A DNA stretch of 64,000 nt, taken from the NCBI RefSeq assembly GCF_030704535.1, contig NC_081822.1, positions 1,870,001 through 1,934,000 on the forward strand, in the 5' to 3' direction. The translations under genes and the position numbers were made by a program. Under the pieces are notes generated by a model that made no database searches, had not been told where the DNA came from, and was given only the letters and a program-made list of their open reading frames with translations. This DNA is from Vitis vinifera (Eukaryota > Streptophyta > Magnoliopsida > Vitales > Vitaceae). Below are positions 48,436 through 61,051 of this stretch, one piece after another (within the stretch, counting starts at the first letter, position 1; each line of letters begins with the position of its first letter).

Positions 48436-51255
48436 TCATCTTCCATCTTTCACGGGTAGCATTATATGGCCCTTTAAGCTGTCGTATGCAGTATTTGTGG
48501 AACCAATACTACAACCATTATCAACTGTATGGGAAGATTCACCGAGTAAGTATTCATTCTCTTCTGGATCAGTCCATGGATGCATTTCCACCATTCTCAT
48601 TCTTTCTAGCTTCATTGCTACTTCTTTCATAGTAGGCCTCTCATCTCCTTTTAATTTCAAGCATTTTTTTGCAAGGTTGGCAGTTTCCTTTAACTGCTCA
48701 ATATTTTCCTCGTTCACTATGCGTTCATCAAGAACTTGAAAAAGACGATCATCTTTCAATGAAGAAAGAAAATACATAGCTAAACTTCTCTCCTCTTCAG
48801 GTTTATCAAATGAAAGTGCCTTTTTTGCTGTTAATAACTCCACAAGGACAACTCCAAAACTATAAACATCACTTTTTTCTGTCAATTGGCTCGTAAGCAA
48901 ATACTCAGGATCTAAGTATCCAAGAGTACCTTGCACCATTGTAGACAATTGAGTTTGATCTAGGGGAACCAACCTTGAAGCTCCGAAATCTGAAACTTTT
49001 GCTGTGTAATTGTCATCCAAAAGTATGTTAGTGGATTTAACATCTCTATGAATGATTGGTGTTGATGCTGCAGAATGTAAATATGATAGGACTTCGGCAG
49101 TTTCAGTAGCAATCCTTAAGCGAACTTCCCAGGAACTGGTGGATATCTTCTTCCCTTTATGTATGTAGTCGAAGAGGGTGCCATTAGTGATGAATTCATA
49201 AACTAGGAGAGGAACTTCTGTTTCTAAGCAACAACCCAAAAGCTTTACTACATTTCGATGATTGATTTGACTCAACACAAGCACTTCATTTATGAATTGC
49301 TCAATTTGACTTTTATCCACCATCTTCGACTTCTTGATCGCAACTATTCTCCCATTAGTTAAGGTTCCTTTATAAACTGTTCCATATCCCCCTTGACCAA
49401 TGATTTTATTCTCAGCATACTTGTCGGTGGCCTTCTCAAGCTCTTCAGCAGAAAAGATTTTAACTGTTTCATTGGATCCTTCTTGACTAGAAAGTTGTTG
49501 GCGCAGCATTAAACCACCATTTTGCTCAAAGAACTTCTTTTTGAGTTTAATGAACTTCCTTTTCTTGAGTCCCCAGTATAACCAAGAGCTACCCATTAGT
49601 AATGATATAAGGCCAATGCTGACACCTACATTTAAACAAAATAAAAGATGGAATACAGATATTATAATCCAAGATTCTTTCTCAATTACTAATTTTAATT
49701 TGATGATATATAATTTAGTTGATGAGTTTAAATTGAAAACGTTATGTTGACTTGCAAATTCCTAAAGCAAATTGCATGTATAGGCTTAGCACCTGCTCAA
49801 AATCTGTACTATAGACTCACAGCTAAACAGAATTTCGTGTGTGGATTATGAAAAGAAGCTAGATCATGGTTGCCTGGGCATAGAGGCTTATATTAATGTA
49901 GTCAATACAGTATTCTTCTAAAAATTGATCATCCTAATAGCTTTTTAATTTGGTTTTTGGCAACGCAGAGCAAAAGTAAGAAAATTATGAATCTTAATTA
50001 CAACAACCAATCTAATCCATATAGCTGTAAGATTCAGAATTTCCTTTCCGTTTCCTCCCCATTAAGATGCAAAAACCAATCAGAGTTGCAGAAAAAATAA
50101 GAAACAAAAAAGGAAATCTTACCGAGGGCAATCTGAATTACTTGCAACATATTTGGATTACAGCCATCACCATCTTCTCTGCCATCACCATGGTACCCCT
50201 TCCTGCAAGAACAAGTATAATTCCCTGGGATGTTCTTGCACCTTGCTTTTTCTACACACTTATTGAGGCTTGAATTCTCACATTCATCAATATCTTCAGA
50301 GCAAAAGAAGAATAAACCAATTAAAGGATCAATTTACTAATTTCAATATATACTATAATAAAGCATAGCAGCAAAATAGAAACGTACCTTGGCAACCATC
50401 GAGGTAAGGATTCCCATGGTAACCATCAAAGCACTTGCAAAGATAGCCGGATCGGCCACTGGGTTCCGAGCACGTGCTATTCTCCTTACAGGCGTAACTG
50501 CTCGGGTTGGTTTTAGCCACCTGGCATGTTTCATTGCCAATTGACCAATCAACCACCCTAGGAAGCTTTTCCATATCCTGTAAATTGGTAAGATTTTTGG
50601 AGGAGAAATTGAAGGCTGATTCTTCGGCAATAAAAGCATAGCTGCAGGGATTGAAGTCATGAACTTTTGTATGATTGAAGTAGCTGCTTAATGTCAGAGT
50701 AGTATCATCTAATCCTTCTGGGAATGAGACCTGGCAACAACCAGCCCCTGAGCAAGATCCATCCTGGACTTGCTTCTCGCTGGAACATATAGACATGCAG
50801 CCAGTTGTGTAAAGATCTCCTCCTTGGTAGCCTTGGAGAAGTGCATAAGTGTCGCAACCAACCGCAAAGAACTTGTTTAGGGTGTCCGAGATACTGAATA
50901 TGGACAGCGAGAAAGAGGCTGTGGTGGAGTTAGGCTGCTCGGTGCCGTTGGGGTAATAACAATTACGGGCCATAAGGCTCAAGACATGCAACTCACCGTC
51001 GAAATTTATGTTTGTGACATTGATATTACTATTCGTTAAGAAGGCTTTGGGAGGGCTTGTACTGTTGTCACAGGTAATGAGGAATTCTTCATTCAGATAA
51101 CAGCCTTCCCTTGTGCCAAATGGGTATGGGATGCTAACGTTGCCACACCTATCTGGGCAACCTGGCTTGGATTGAGCAGCTGCCGGTGCTGCCATGGCTG
51201 CCAATACCACCCATATAACCGTGACTTGCAGTAGCACTACTCCTTGGTCGCCCAT
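48436..51255 (-). CDS. Wall-associated receptor kinase-like protein (WAKL copy 2)
   Basis: Three exons: 51255-50388, 50293-50123 and 49625-48436, all with phase-1 GT-AG introns, giving 742 aa. The protein is a plasma-membrane receptor kinase that binds cell-wall pectin outside and phosphorylates Ser/Thr inside. The layout is a signal peptide (1-28), a GUB_WAK pectin-binding domain starting [15 protein letters not shown] (33-47), an EGF-like Cys-rich end of exon 1 (to 289), a calcium-binding EGF module DIDEC...GDGCNP in exon 2 (290-346), and a membrane span at about 347-365 followed by KKRKF. The kinase has the glycine loop GQGGYG (423-428), Lys444, HRDVKSTN with Asp541, DFG (559-561) and [10 protein letters not shown] (579-588). 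All catalytic residues are present, so it should be an active RD kinase. The start is the first ATG, directly before the signal peptide. It belongs to a tandem array with 40761-43822 and 55572-58257. Confidence 0.93.
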
Positions 51256-51470
51256 GCCTACTGCTTCTTAATTTCTTTGTGTTTCTGTATATGAGATTTT
51301 TGTTGTGCAGACAATCTCTCACCATGTCTGGTCCTCTTATTGACACATTGGAAAGGTTGGACTGATTCAAAGACTGGAACATACGGAAAGGACCAAGCAA
51401 TTGTTTCCCGTGTGGACCCCCATCTCTTTAATAAGCCAACCGCTCTCTTTCTCATGCTTGTATCATACTG
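51256..51470 (-). promoter_or_regulatory. Upstream region of WAKL copy 2
   Basis: A short, mixed-composition stretch between the start codon and the AT-microsatellite at about 51518. It should hold the leader and core promoter. I see no unambiguous TATA box that can be separated from the adjacent (TA)n tract, so the call rests on position alone. Confidence 0.35.
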
Positions 51471-51511
51471 TTATTTTCAAGACATTCAAATTTAATGTGA
51501 AACTACATTTA

Positions 51512-51559
<48 letters not shown>

Positions 51560-52501
51560 TTTTTATAATTTTTATTTGATTATTTTGCATCATCGATGGC
51601 GTTATAACTCTAAAGACCATACGCATAAGAGGGTTCGCGTTAAACACATGACAGTTTAAACACGTCAAAACTTTCTATTCATACCTGCAGGCTGCTGAAA
51701 CCACGCGACACTTGAAAATTCCACATGAAAGTTTTATATAACATTAAGTCGTTGGAAATTTTCGGTTCATTTCTTGTTAAATAGTCCATGGAATCTCATT
51801 CAAGTTCATCAATCGTTTTCTCCCGTGGAAAATTTTACATTTTGCTTCTCTTATACTGTTGCAAAGAATCATCCAACAATATGCTTAAATTTCCCAAAAA
51901 ACTTCTCTCACATTAAAAGGACCAAATGAATCCAGCTCCAATAAATGTTCTCGTAAGCCAACACGTATTGATGCATTAAATACTGAAGGTAAATTATCAA
52001 AAAATTCTTTATACTTTTAACTGTGTGCTAACTTCTTTAAAGCAATATCTTAAAACCATACCCAAATATTAATTTTTTTTTATCAGAATTTGATTGAAAA
52101 AAGTTAAATATAGGTTGACTTGAGATTTTATATAACATATTTGAATATGTTTATCAAATATAATTAAATTTTGAAGTTGTTAAGAATTTAAAGTCATGAA
52201 TATCAAGACCTTGTTAATCCACCCGCTTGACTTTTTATTTATTTATTATTATTATTATTTATTTATTTTGGAAAAGAAATGAGAATATCGGATGTTGATT
52301 AGTCCTGATTTTACCCATTTATATCATACTGTTATTTTCAAGCCATTCAAATTTAATGTGAAACTACATTTAATTAAATGGTGTGAATATTTTGCTTAGA
52401 AAAAATATATTTATCACTAATAGTCTCCTCAACTAGGTTTTTATCTCAATAGATATACGAAAGAATAAACAAAAATTTTCTAAATTTAATATACAAATAA
52501 C

Positions 52502-52562
<61 letters not shown>

Positions 52563-52669
52563 TTTATAATTTTTATTTGATTATTTTGCATCATCGATAA
52601 CTAGGTTTTTATCTCAATAGATATACGAAAGAATAAACAAAAATTTTCTAAATTTAATATACAAATAAC

Positions 52670-52734
<65 letters not shown>

Positions 52735-53365
52735 TTTATAATTTTTATTTGATTATTTTGCATCATCGATGGCGTTATAACTCTAAAGACCATACGCGTA
52801 AGAGGGTTCGCGTTAAACACACGACAGTTTAAACTTATCAAAAAATTTCATTCATACCTACAAGCTGTTGAAATCACACGACACTTGAAAATTCCACATG
52901 AAAGTTTTATATAACATCCAAGTCATTGGAAATTGTTGGTTCATTTCTTGTTAAATAGTCCATGGAATCTCATTTAAGTTCATCAATCGTTTTCTCCTGT
53001 GGAAAATTTTGTCAGTATATGGTGGAAAATTTTACATTTTGCTTCTCTTATACTGTTGCAAAGAATCATCCAACAGTATGCTTAAATTTACCAAAAAACT
53101 TCTCTCACATTCAAAGGACCAAATGAATCCAGCTCCAATAAATGTTCTCGTAAGCCAACATGTATTGATGCAATAAATACTAAATATTGAAGGTAAATTA
53201 TCAAAAAATTCTTTGTACTTTTAATCATGTGCTAACTTCTTTAAAGCAATATCTTAAAACCATACCCAAATATTAATTTTTTTTTATCAGAATTTGATTG
53301 AAAAAAGTTAAATATAGGTTGACTTGAGATTTTATATAACATATTTGAATATGTTTAATTTATCT
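51463..53365. repeat. Nested direct duplications around TA microsatellites
   Basis: Three layers are visible. A block of about 600 bp following the TA tract at 51519 (anchor CATCGATGGCGTTATAACTC at 51591) recurs at 52764, and still matches at 52141 against 53345, so the spacing grows from 1173 to 1204 bp. A 168 bp unit (anchor AACTAGGTTTTTATCTCAAT at 52431 and 52599), each copy with a long TA run (52508-52558 and 52677-52730), is duplicated in tandem. A 55 bp block near 51465 recurs at 52324. There is no coding frame apart from low-complexity readings. Confidence 0.9.
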
Positions 53366-53369
53366 ACAT

Positions 53370-55571
53370 GCTCATAAAATTAACTTCCCCACTTATGCCA
53401 ATGTGTTATAACAAATAAAATTAATTTGAGGTTAAGGTCATGTTGAGTACAGAGCTGAGTCCAATTTTATAAGTGAAAACTGAAAACTCTTTCATATCAA
53501 ATTTATGAAAATTTTGATTAAAGTGTCTATTCAAACCCACAAAACAGTGGTTTATAGTACTTTATAGATTATCAATATATAGTTTACTAGCATGCATCAT
53601 TGAATAAAACATAATTTATGTAATTAACAACAATCATAGCTCATCAAAGGTAAGAATCCCAACAAATATTCCCTATTGATATTGAAACATTATCTCCAAG
53701 ACTTGATTATGACTTCTCAAAAAAAATGTCATGGGATCCCTTTTCTTCAATATTAAAAGGGTATGAAATATTTAATTTTAAATCTGAATTAATCTTATTA
53801 TATGATACGGAGAATATCAAAGGACGATTTATCCGTTAATCACCAAACCATGTTAAAAATTCCTTATTTTTTTTATTTAATTTTTTATATCCTACTTATG
53901 TGTTAGCTATGTTAATATGGAGTAGTACCGATGTTGCCCCAGCTATTTTCACAGTAGGTATGGCATGATCAGAAGCTACTGTGGTCAGAAGAAACCAACA
54001 AAGGGATGTCTAATATATAACATAGGGACATGTAGCACAGAAGAAATGTATTCATTCTTCAATTTAAAAGGCAGGTAATTAAATATAAAGTCATGAATAT
54101 CAAGACCTTGTTAATCCACTACCTCATATACAATTTTAGCTATCGAGTTAATTTTTTATTATATCTTATCAATGATGTAACTTTGAACAAAAGTTTATTA
54201 ATCATTCTAAGAGGAGATCAAGGGCAAATTTGTAAGAAAAAACAGACATGGGGTAGGTGAATAATAGTGATATGGTTTGAAAGCACCGCATGACAAAGTC
54301 AAGGATATACAACTGTCACACCGCATTAAATTTGCACTCAATACAATTGGGTGATAGATTAACCTGAATCCTCAGGCCTCTGATCTCTAGCCAAATTGTT
54401 CATTTGATTCAATTGGCCTTCCATTACCTTACCATGGCTTTTAAATTTGTTTGGATTGATTATTGAGACTAAAAATCTACTTTTTAAATTTATTAATAAT
54501 TTTACATGTTTTTAAAAATTTTCTAAAAGAAAATTATTATAAAAGTAAGAAAAAAATTATTATCTTTCATATAAACATATTTTTACATCATGTAACATAT
54601 TTTATATTTAATGAATATCTTACAAATCACTATTGCTTCTTAAACCCTCAGTTTTGTCTTCAATTTCAGTTTCAAAGCAAATTCAAAAATAAAAAACTAT
54701 GGCATGGCCCAAAATATCCCTCTCTTCGGCGTCTAATGTTTTATTTTATTTTATTTTTTTCCTTCAAGTCTTATTTTAATTTTTGGCTTATTTGTTATTA
54801 ATAACATGGAAGGCATGAGGGGCCAGGTTCATCAATTATCATGCCAATAAAAGATCTTTTCATCCGAATTTTATATTTGATATGAAAGAGACATGATTTC
54901 TACCCTAATAATTGAACAGTGCAAATTTAAATTTGTTTATTGTCAAATATTATGTTATAGACTATATATTAAATAAAATTAAGTTAATTATTAAATAAAT
55001 ATTTTCCAGCAACTCATTTATAATATAAAATGTTCATGTTAAACAATGCTTAGTGTCCTCATCTAGGTCTTTGCCTTATATTTTTTTACTGTTTACACAA
55101 GATGTGAATGGACCGCATGCGTGGATCCTTCTATGAATAACATATTTGGGATTCATTTATTTACTCTTCAATTATTTTTAGATTTTATTTGAAGTGAAAT
55201 TTTATGGGAAGTTTTTTATTTTTTATTTTTAAAAATAATAGAATAAATTGAGTGATACCTCAGTTACATTGTTTAACATGATTGAAAATAAAATAATTCT
55301 AGAAAAAAAATTTATAAAGATATTCCTTATAATTTTCCTTATTTTATAAAAAAATTTAATATTATAATGATATATAAGTATAAAGATATTTTTTATAAAA
55401 AAATTTATATTAATTTGGAATTTGAGAAAATAGTAATATGTATAATTATTAAATAGGAATATACCATAGAAAATTCAACATATATTTCTAAACATTAAAA
55501 TTCTCATTCATTCTCACATCAAAGTTACAATTTATCAAACATACATTGATTGCCGATAACATGTAAAACAA
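53370..55571. other. 3' flank of WAKL copy 3, no gene
   Basis: AT-rich intergenic DNA. The part from about 54010 aligns with the 3' flank of copy 2 (47200-48400). The 112-codon frame at 54463-54801 is a Phe/Lys/Leu-rich reading of AT-rich DNA with no domain. Confidence 0.5.
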
Positions 55572-58257
55572 TCATCTTCCATCATTCATGGGTACCCTTA
55601 AACTATTAAATGAAGCACTTGTAAAACCAAAACTACAATCATTATCATATGCCTGAGAAGATTCACCATGTAACTGTTCCTTTTCTTTTGAATCAATCCA
55701 TGCCTGTTTTTCCATCATTTTAATTCTTTCTAACTCCATTGATACTTCCTTCATGGTAGGTCTCTCATCTCCTTTCAATCTTAAGCACCTTTTTGCAAGG
55801 TTTGCAGCTTCCCTCAACTGTTCAATATTTCCCTCATTTACTATGTGCTTGTCAAGAACTTGAAAAAGATTATCATCTTTCCATGAAGAAAGAAAATACA
55901 TAGCAAGACTTCTTTCCTCCTCCGACCTATCAAACGAAAGTGCCTTTTCCCCAGTCAATAGCTCTACAAAGACGACTCCAAAACTATAAACATCACTTTT
56001 TTCCGTCAATTGGCTCGTAAGCAAATACTCAGGATCCAAGTATCCAAGAGTACCTTGCACCAACGTAGACAACTGAGCTTGATCTAGGGGGACCAACCTT
56101 GAAGCTCCAAAATCTGAAACCTTTGCTGTGTAATTATCATCCAAAAGTATATTGGTGGATTTAACATCTCTATGAATGATTGGAGTTGATGTTGCAGAAT
56201 GTAAATATGACAGGACTCCAGCAGTTTCAGTGGCAATCCGTAGGCGAACTTCCCAAGAAATGGTAGATGCCTTCCTTTCACCATGTATATAGTTGAAGAG
56301 GGTGCCATTAGTAATGAATTCATAAACTAGTAAAGGAACTTCAGTTTCCAAACAACAACCCAAAAGCTTTACCACATTTCGATGATTGATTTGAGACAAC
56401 ACGAGCACTTCATTTATGAATTGCTCAATTTGACTTTTATCTATCATCTTCGACTTTTTGACTGCAACTATTCTCCCATTAGTTAAAGTTCCTTTGTAGA
56501 CTGTTCCATACCCTCCACGACCAACAATGTTACTCTCATCATATTTGTTAGTGGCCTTCTCGAGCTCCCCAGCAGTAAAAATTTTGATTGTTTCATCAGA
56601 TCCTTCTTGTCTAGAAAGTTGTTGTTGCAACATTAAACCACCATTTTGTTGAAAGAACTTCTCCTTGAGTCTAATGAACTTCCTTTTCTTGAGTCCCCAG
56701 TACAGCCAAGAGATACTGAGAAGCAATATCATAAAGCCAATACCCGCACCTACATTTGAACAAATTAAAACTGTTACTCATGAAATAAGCAATTTCATTC
56801 CAAAATCCAATAGCATTCGTCTAAAATATTTTAACCCAAGAAGAATGTCCTCAAAGGCTCTTCATGAGAAAATAGGGGAAAGAAAGGAAAATTATGAATC
56901 TTACACCAGCCCGTCCAACTAAAATAGCTGTAAGATTTCAAAAATTCCTTTCAGTTTCTCCATATTGATTGATATACAAAACCAATTAGAGCAGCAATTT
57001 ATTATCTTATACCATAGAGGATTCATTAAATCTTCCTGGGCTACATCTTTGGCAGGATACTGAATGCAGAAAAATGGGCTTACCAAGAACAACAGGAATC
57101 ACTTGTAAGTGATCTAGATTACAGCGATCTCCATCTTGTCTGCCATCTCCATGGTACCCCTTGGGACAAGAACAAGTATAATTCCCTGGGGTGTTCTTGC
57201 ATCTCCCTTTTTTTACACACTTATTGAGGCTTGGATCATCACATTCATTAATATCTGCAGATTCAAAAGAACAAGGAACCGATCATAGAATCAATTTATT
57301 TCAATACTACATATATATAAACCAGCAAGCAGGAAAAGATACATAAGCACATATATATAAAAACGATCAGCAAGCAGGAAAAGATACATAAGCACCTTGG
57401 CAACCATCAGGGAGGTAAGGATTCCCATGGTAACCATCCAAGCACTTGCAAAGATAGCCGGACCAATCATCGGGTTCGTAGCACTCGCTTTTCCCCTTAC
57501 AGGCGTAAGTCTCGGTTTTTCGTGCTGCCTTGCACCTTTCTTTGCCTATTCTCCAGTCCAACACCACGGGAAGATTTTCTGTATTATTGAGATCCCTAAA
57601 TTGATTGGAAGAGAACTTGAAGTGTGTTTCTTCAACAACAAAAGCATAGCTGCAGGGATTGAAGGCCCAAACGCTTCTGTGGTTATTATAGCTGCTTAAC
57701 TTAACAGTAAAATTGGTAGTTCCTTCAGGAATGGAGGTCTCACAACAACCAATCCCAGAGCAAGATCCACTTTTTACATTTGTGATGCTATCACATACAG
57801 ACATGCACCCAGTTGTGTACCTTTCTTCACCTTTATAAGCCCGAACAATCGCGTACGTGTCGCAGCCAACTGCAATGAACTTGTTTCTCTTTCCAGAGAT
57901 TGTGTAACCTGAGCCTAAACGCAGCCAGGGGTCGTTCTCGTAAACCAGCCCGCCATAACTATTATAACAATCCCTGCCCAGAAAGTTCAAGATTTTCAAC
58001 TCACCTAAGGAGATGCTCACCACATGTAAGTTCATCCCTAGAGTTAGTTTGGGAGGCATCACTGAATCGTTGCAGTGCAACAGAAAATGTTGACTGTGGT
58101 TGCAGTCTTTCTTTGTGCCGAATGGATATGGGATGCTAACATTCCCACAGCGATCCGGGCAACCAGGCTTGGCCTGAGCCACCGCTGCTTCTGCCATTGA
58201 TGCTAATAGCAACCCTATTAGAGTAAGTTGCATAAGCATAATTCCCTGTAAGCCCAT
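55572..58257 (-). CDS. Wall-associated receptor kinase-like protein (WAKL copy 3)
   Basis: Three exons: 58257-57396, 57254-57084 and 56749-55572, giving 736 aa with the same phases as copy 2 and an identical exon 2 length (171 nt). The ATG at 58257 (MGLQGIM) is chosen because it lines up with MGDQGVV of copy 2; an in-frame ATG at 58281 would add eight residues. The protein has a signal peptide (1-28), a GUB_WAK domain from [15 protein letters not shown] (33-47), an EGF-like end of exon 1, a calcium-binding EGF module DINEC in exon 2, a membrane span in the first 20 residues of exon 3 and an active-looking kinase. The kinase motifs are GRGGYG (421-426), Lys442, HRDVKSTN with Asp539, DFG (557-559) and [10 protein letters not shown]. 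The extracellular part is much more diverged from copy 2 than the kinase. That is the usual pattern in this family and suggests different ligands. Confidence 0.93.
57322..57394. repeat. 45-bp tandem duplication touching the WAKL copy 3 splice donor
   Basis: CAGCAAGCAGGAAAAGATAC starts at 57322 and again at 57367, exactly 45 bp apart, and both copies run on to ATAAGCAC. The right-hand copy ends at the 5' splice site of intron 1 (donor GTGCTTATG on the minus strand). The left-hand copy therefore repeats the start of the intron without an exon in front of it. Confidence 0.85.
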
Positions 58258-58573
58258 GCTTGCTTCTAATTTGTGTTTCAAATGGAAAACTTTTGTTACG
58301 GCCTGCGGGGAACCTCACTAATGCTCTTCGCCTTTTTATGGACATTTGGAAAGAAGACCAAGTCAACAGACTCAGTATAATAAAAAATAGGAAAATGCTA
58401 AGATATAGAAGTAATATTCTCTAAACATGAGATTTGGACCATAGAAATACATATGTTGAGATGTACCCTGTTGAATCAAATAAAGGTATAATACTACGAA
58501 TAAATAAAATCAAGTTAAAAATAATGAGGTACAAAATTATATACATAGTATCATCCGACCAGTGATGCATTTG

Positions 58574-58619
<46 letters not shown>

Positions 58620-60800
58620 GGTATCCTTTTTACCGTAACCAGACCCCAAGTAATATCAACCAAGCGTGAGACCTCTTATGCGGTTATATACCATATGTTA
58701 ATCCTAATATAATTTCGATCTTGTCAGCGGTCCTTTCTTTATATTTGCAAATTCTGCAAGGGCATCATTGTTATATATTGCAATGGAGGAGAATCTCCAT
58801 CTGGGTTATCTTTATATGTTCACTAGTGGATCTTTTACTCGATCAGTTCCTATCATGTTGCATAAAAGCAAAAAGTTGCATCCGTTACAGGTGGAAAACT
58901 TAAAATCATACTTTTTTTTTCCATCAAATTAAGCTTTTTATCATTTATGCCAACACTTTTTGGAAACCAAACCATAAAGAAACCCGATTTTAATTGGTTT
59001 CCCGTTAGTAGACTTCAGCCATGCCCATACCATGGGAATATTTTTCACGTTCTCTTGGTCCTCGCCTGGCCCTTCATTTCTGTCAGAGAGTGACTGGCCA
59101 AGAGAACCCAAAATTATTGCATCTACCAAAAGCATAGAAAAGTTAAATGTAGCTCTCAAATTCTCTTTTCCACCGATGACATGGATACTCTTCCTACCGT
59201 GTGGTTTTCTACGGATCGAATACGAAACCCTGTTAAAAATATAGTAGCTCCGGTTTTGATTATTTTCATATCTGGGCACATGTAAATTAATAATATAACC
59301 AAATTGATTAAGATACAAAAAAGTGACGGGAGTCTAAGAATATGATCACTTATGAAAAATACTTCTTCCACTTATGATAAAAATCTTCTTTACTTCTTGG
59401 CTTCTACTAGTAAATTCAAAACATTTTTTTTAGAATTTTCGAAAAAGAAACCAGATTTGACCCCTTTTATAGTCAAATAATTTGATTTAATTTAAGTTGA
59501 AAGTGAATTTTCTTTGTCTTTAATTTAAAGTTGTTTCTTTGAGCGGACATTTTTTTTTCTTCGTGTACTTTTAATCTTTAGCTCAGAAAATAAGGTACTT
59601 CAGCCATCAATAATTTTAGTGCTGTTTGGAAGATACCATTTCAATCATTTTAGGATATGCACGTGATTCACGAGGTGACCCCGGTGCAATTATTTAAAAT
59701 TATAATAAAGTGTAATCATTATGCTCTACAAGGATGAGCCAATCCATGGAGGACTCGACTGAGGGCAATGCTGTGACGCAAAGTGATGATGTAAGTTGTA
59801 ACTCTTAAGAGACTCGTGTGTTTGTCGGGTAGAAAGTGTTTTTAATATGATAAAAAAATTGAATTGTTAAAAAATATTAAAAATATTTTCTAAAATTATT
59901 ATCAAGTTCTCACCTATTAAAAAAATTATGATAAACATAATAATAATAATAATATATTAAATATTAAGGTATGTTTGTTTGATTTTTTGGTCTTGATCCA
60001 AAATTTGAAATTTAAACAAAAGAAAAACAGAGTATTGTTCATGATTTAATATAATAATAATACCAACCATATTAAAAACATATACATCCCTTTTAGAATT
60101 AAATAAAAAATAAAAAAATTATAAGAGAAAGTAAAATATAATTAAATTTATATATTTTTAAATTATTTAATCTTTATAAAAAAAATAAACCAAATAAATT
60201 TGAAATAATATATAAAACTAATTTATTAACTTTAAACCTATTTTTTATTTTCTTTTTCTTTACTTTTCTTCCCTATTTTCATTTCCTTACATCTTCTCTC
60301 AAACCTTCCACCAACCAAACATAAACTTTTTTTGTTAAAAATAATTTACTTTCAAAGTTCAAGTTGTTTATTTTTCTACTTTTTCATAACTTATTATAAG
60401 TTTTTTGCTAAATAAAAAAAATAAAATATTTTTTACTTTTTCTAACTAAAAAAATATATATATTATTATTTTTTACTTTTTAATATTTAATATAAATAAA
60501 ATATTATAAAAACAAACAATCTAATATTTAATACTTTTAAGTATTAAAATCCTATTTAGAGTTAAATAAAAAAACAAACACCATCTTATTTTTCTTTTCC
60601 TATCTTCAAAGCACTACTCATAATCATTTGTTAAAAAAAAAAAAATTGTAGTCATAAAGATTAAAGAAAGAACACATTCTTGTTCGTAGAAAAAAGGCAA
60701 AAGAGAAATACATCATTTAGGTCTGTAGATTGTTGACTATACAAAAGAACAAGTTTTTTTACCATAAGATAATGAGAAAAACTTATCATTTGCTTTGCAG
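58258..60800. other. Intergenic region, no recognised gene
   Basis: It starts with the upstream region of WAKL copy 3 and includes a TA microsatellite at 58577-58616. On the minus strand, 59318-58941 is open for 125 codons and is of mixed composition, with a hydrophobic MLLVDAIILGSLGQS segment. I do not recognise the protein and no splice context supports it, so it is not called as a gene. At 59734-59790 the plus strand has a short ATG frame (MSQSMEDSTEGNAVTQSDD) ending at a GTAAGT donor-like site, with nothing recognisable after it. The part 59930-60620 is extremely AT-rich. Confidence 0.4.
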
Positions 60801-61051
60801 ATAAAAATCTAACGATACAAAATTTGAGCTGACTACCTTGGTAAAAATCAACTGTAGCTTGGTAAAATATCCACCTTCATCTTTGCTTTAGATTTTCTAG
60901 GTAGTCATGCAGGAGCCACTGTTTCAATCATTTTGGTTTGTTGTAATCTGCATAACCAGATAAGAAGGGCCCCTTCATGTTAAGGCCATAGACATCAGTA
61001 GACACATGTGTAATCCAAGCCTGATCCGACTCCAACTACAAATTATGCATC

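Noticed and set aside
54463-54801. 112-codon plus-strand frame
   Set aside because: Phe/Lys/Leu/Asn-rich reading of AT-rich intergenic DNA, with no domain, and part of the stretch is duplicated flank.
58941-59318. 125-codon minus-strand frame with a hydrophobic segment
   Set aside because: It is of normal composition, but there is no recognised domain, no clear promoter and no splice context. It was noted in the intergenic description instead of being called a gene.
59734-59790. Short ATG frame followed by a GTAAGT site
   Set aside because: Nineteen codons ending at a donor-like site look exon-like, but no downstream exon or family could be found. Chance cannot be excluded.
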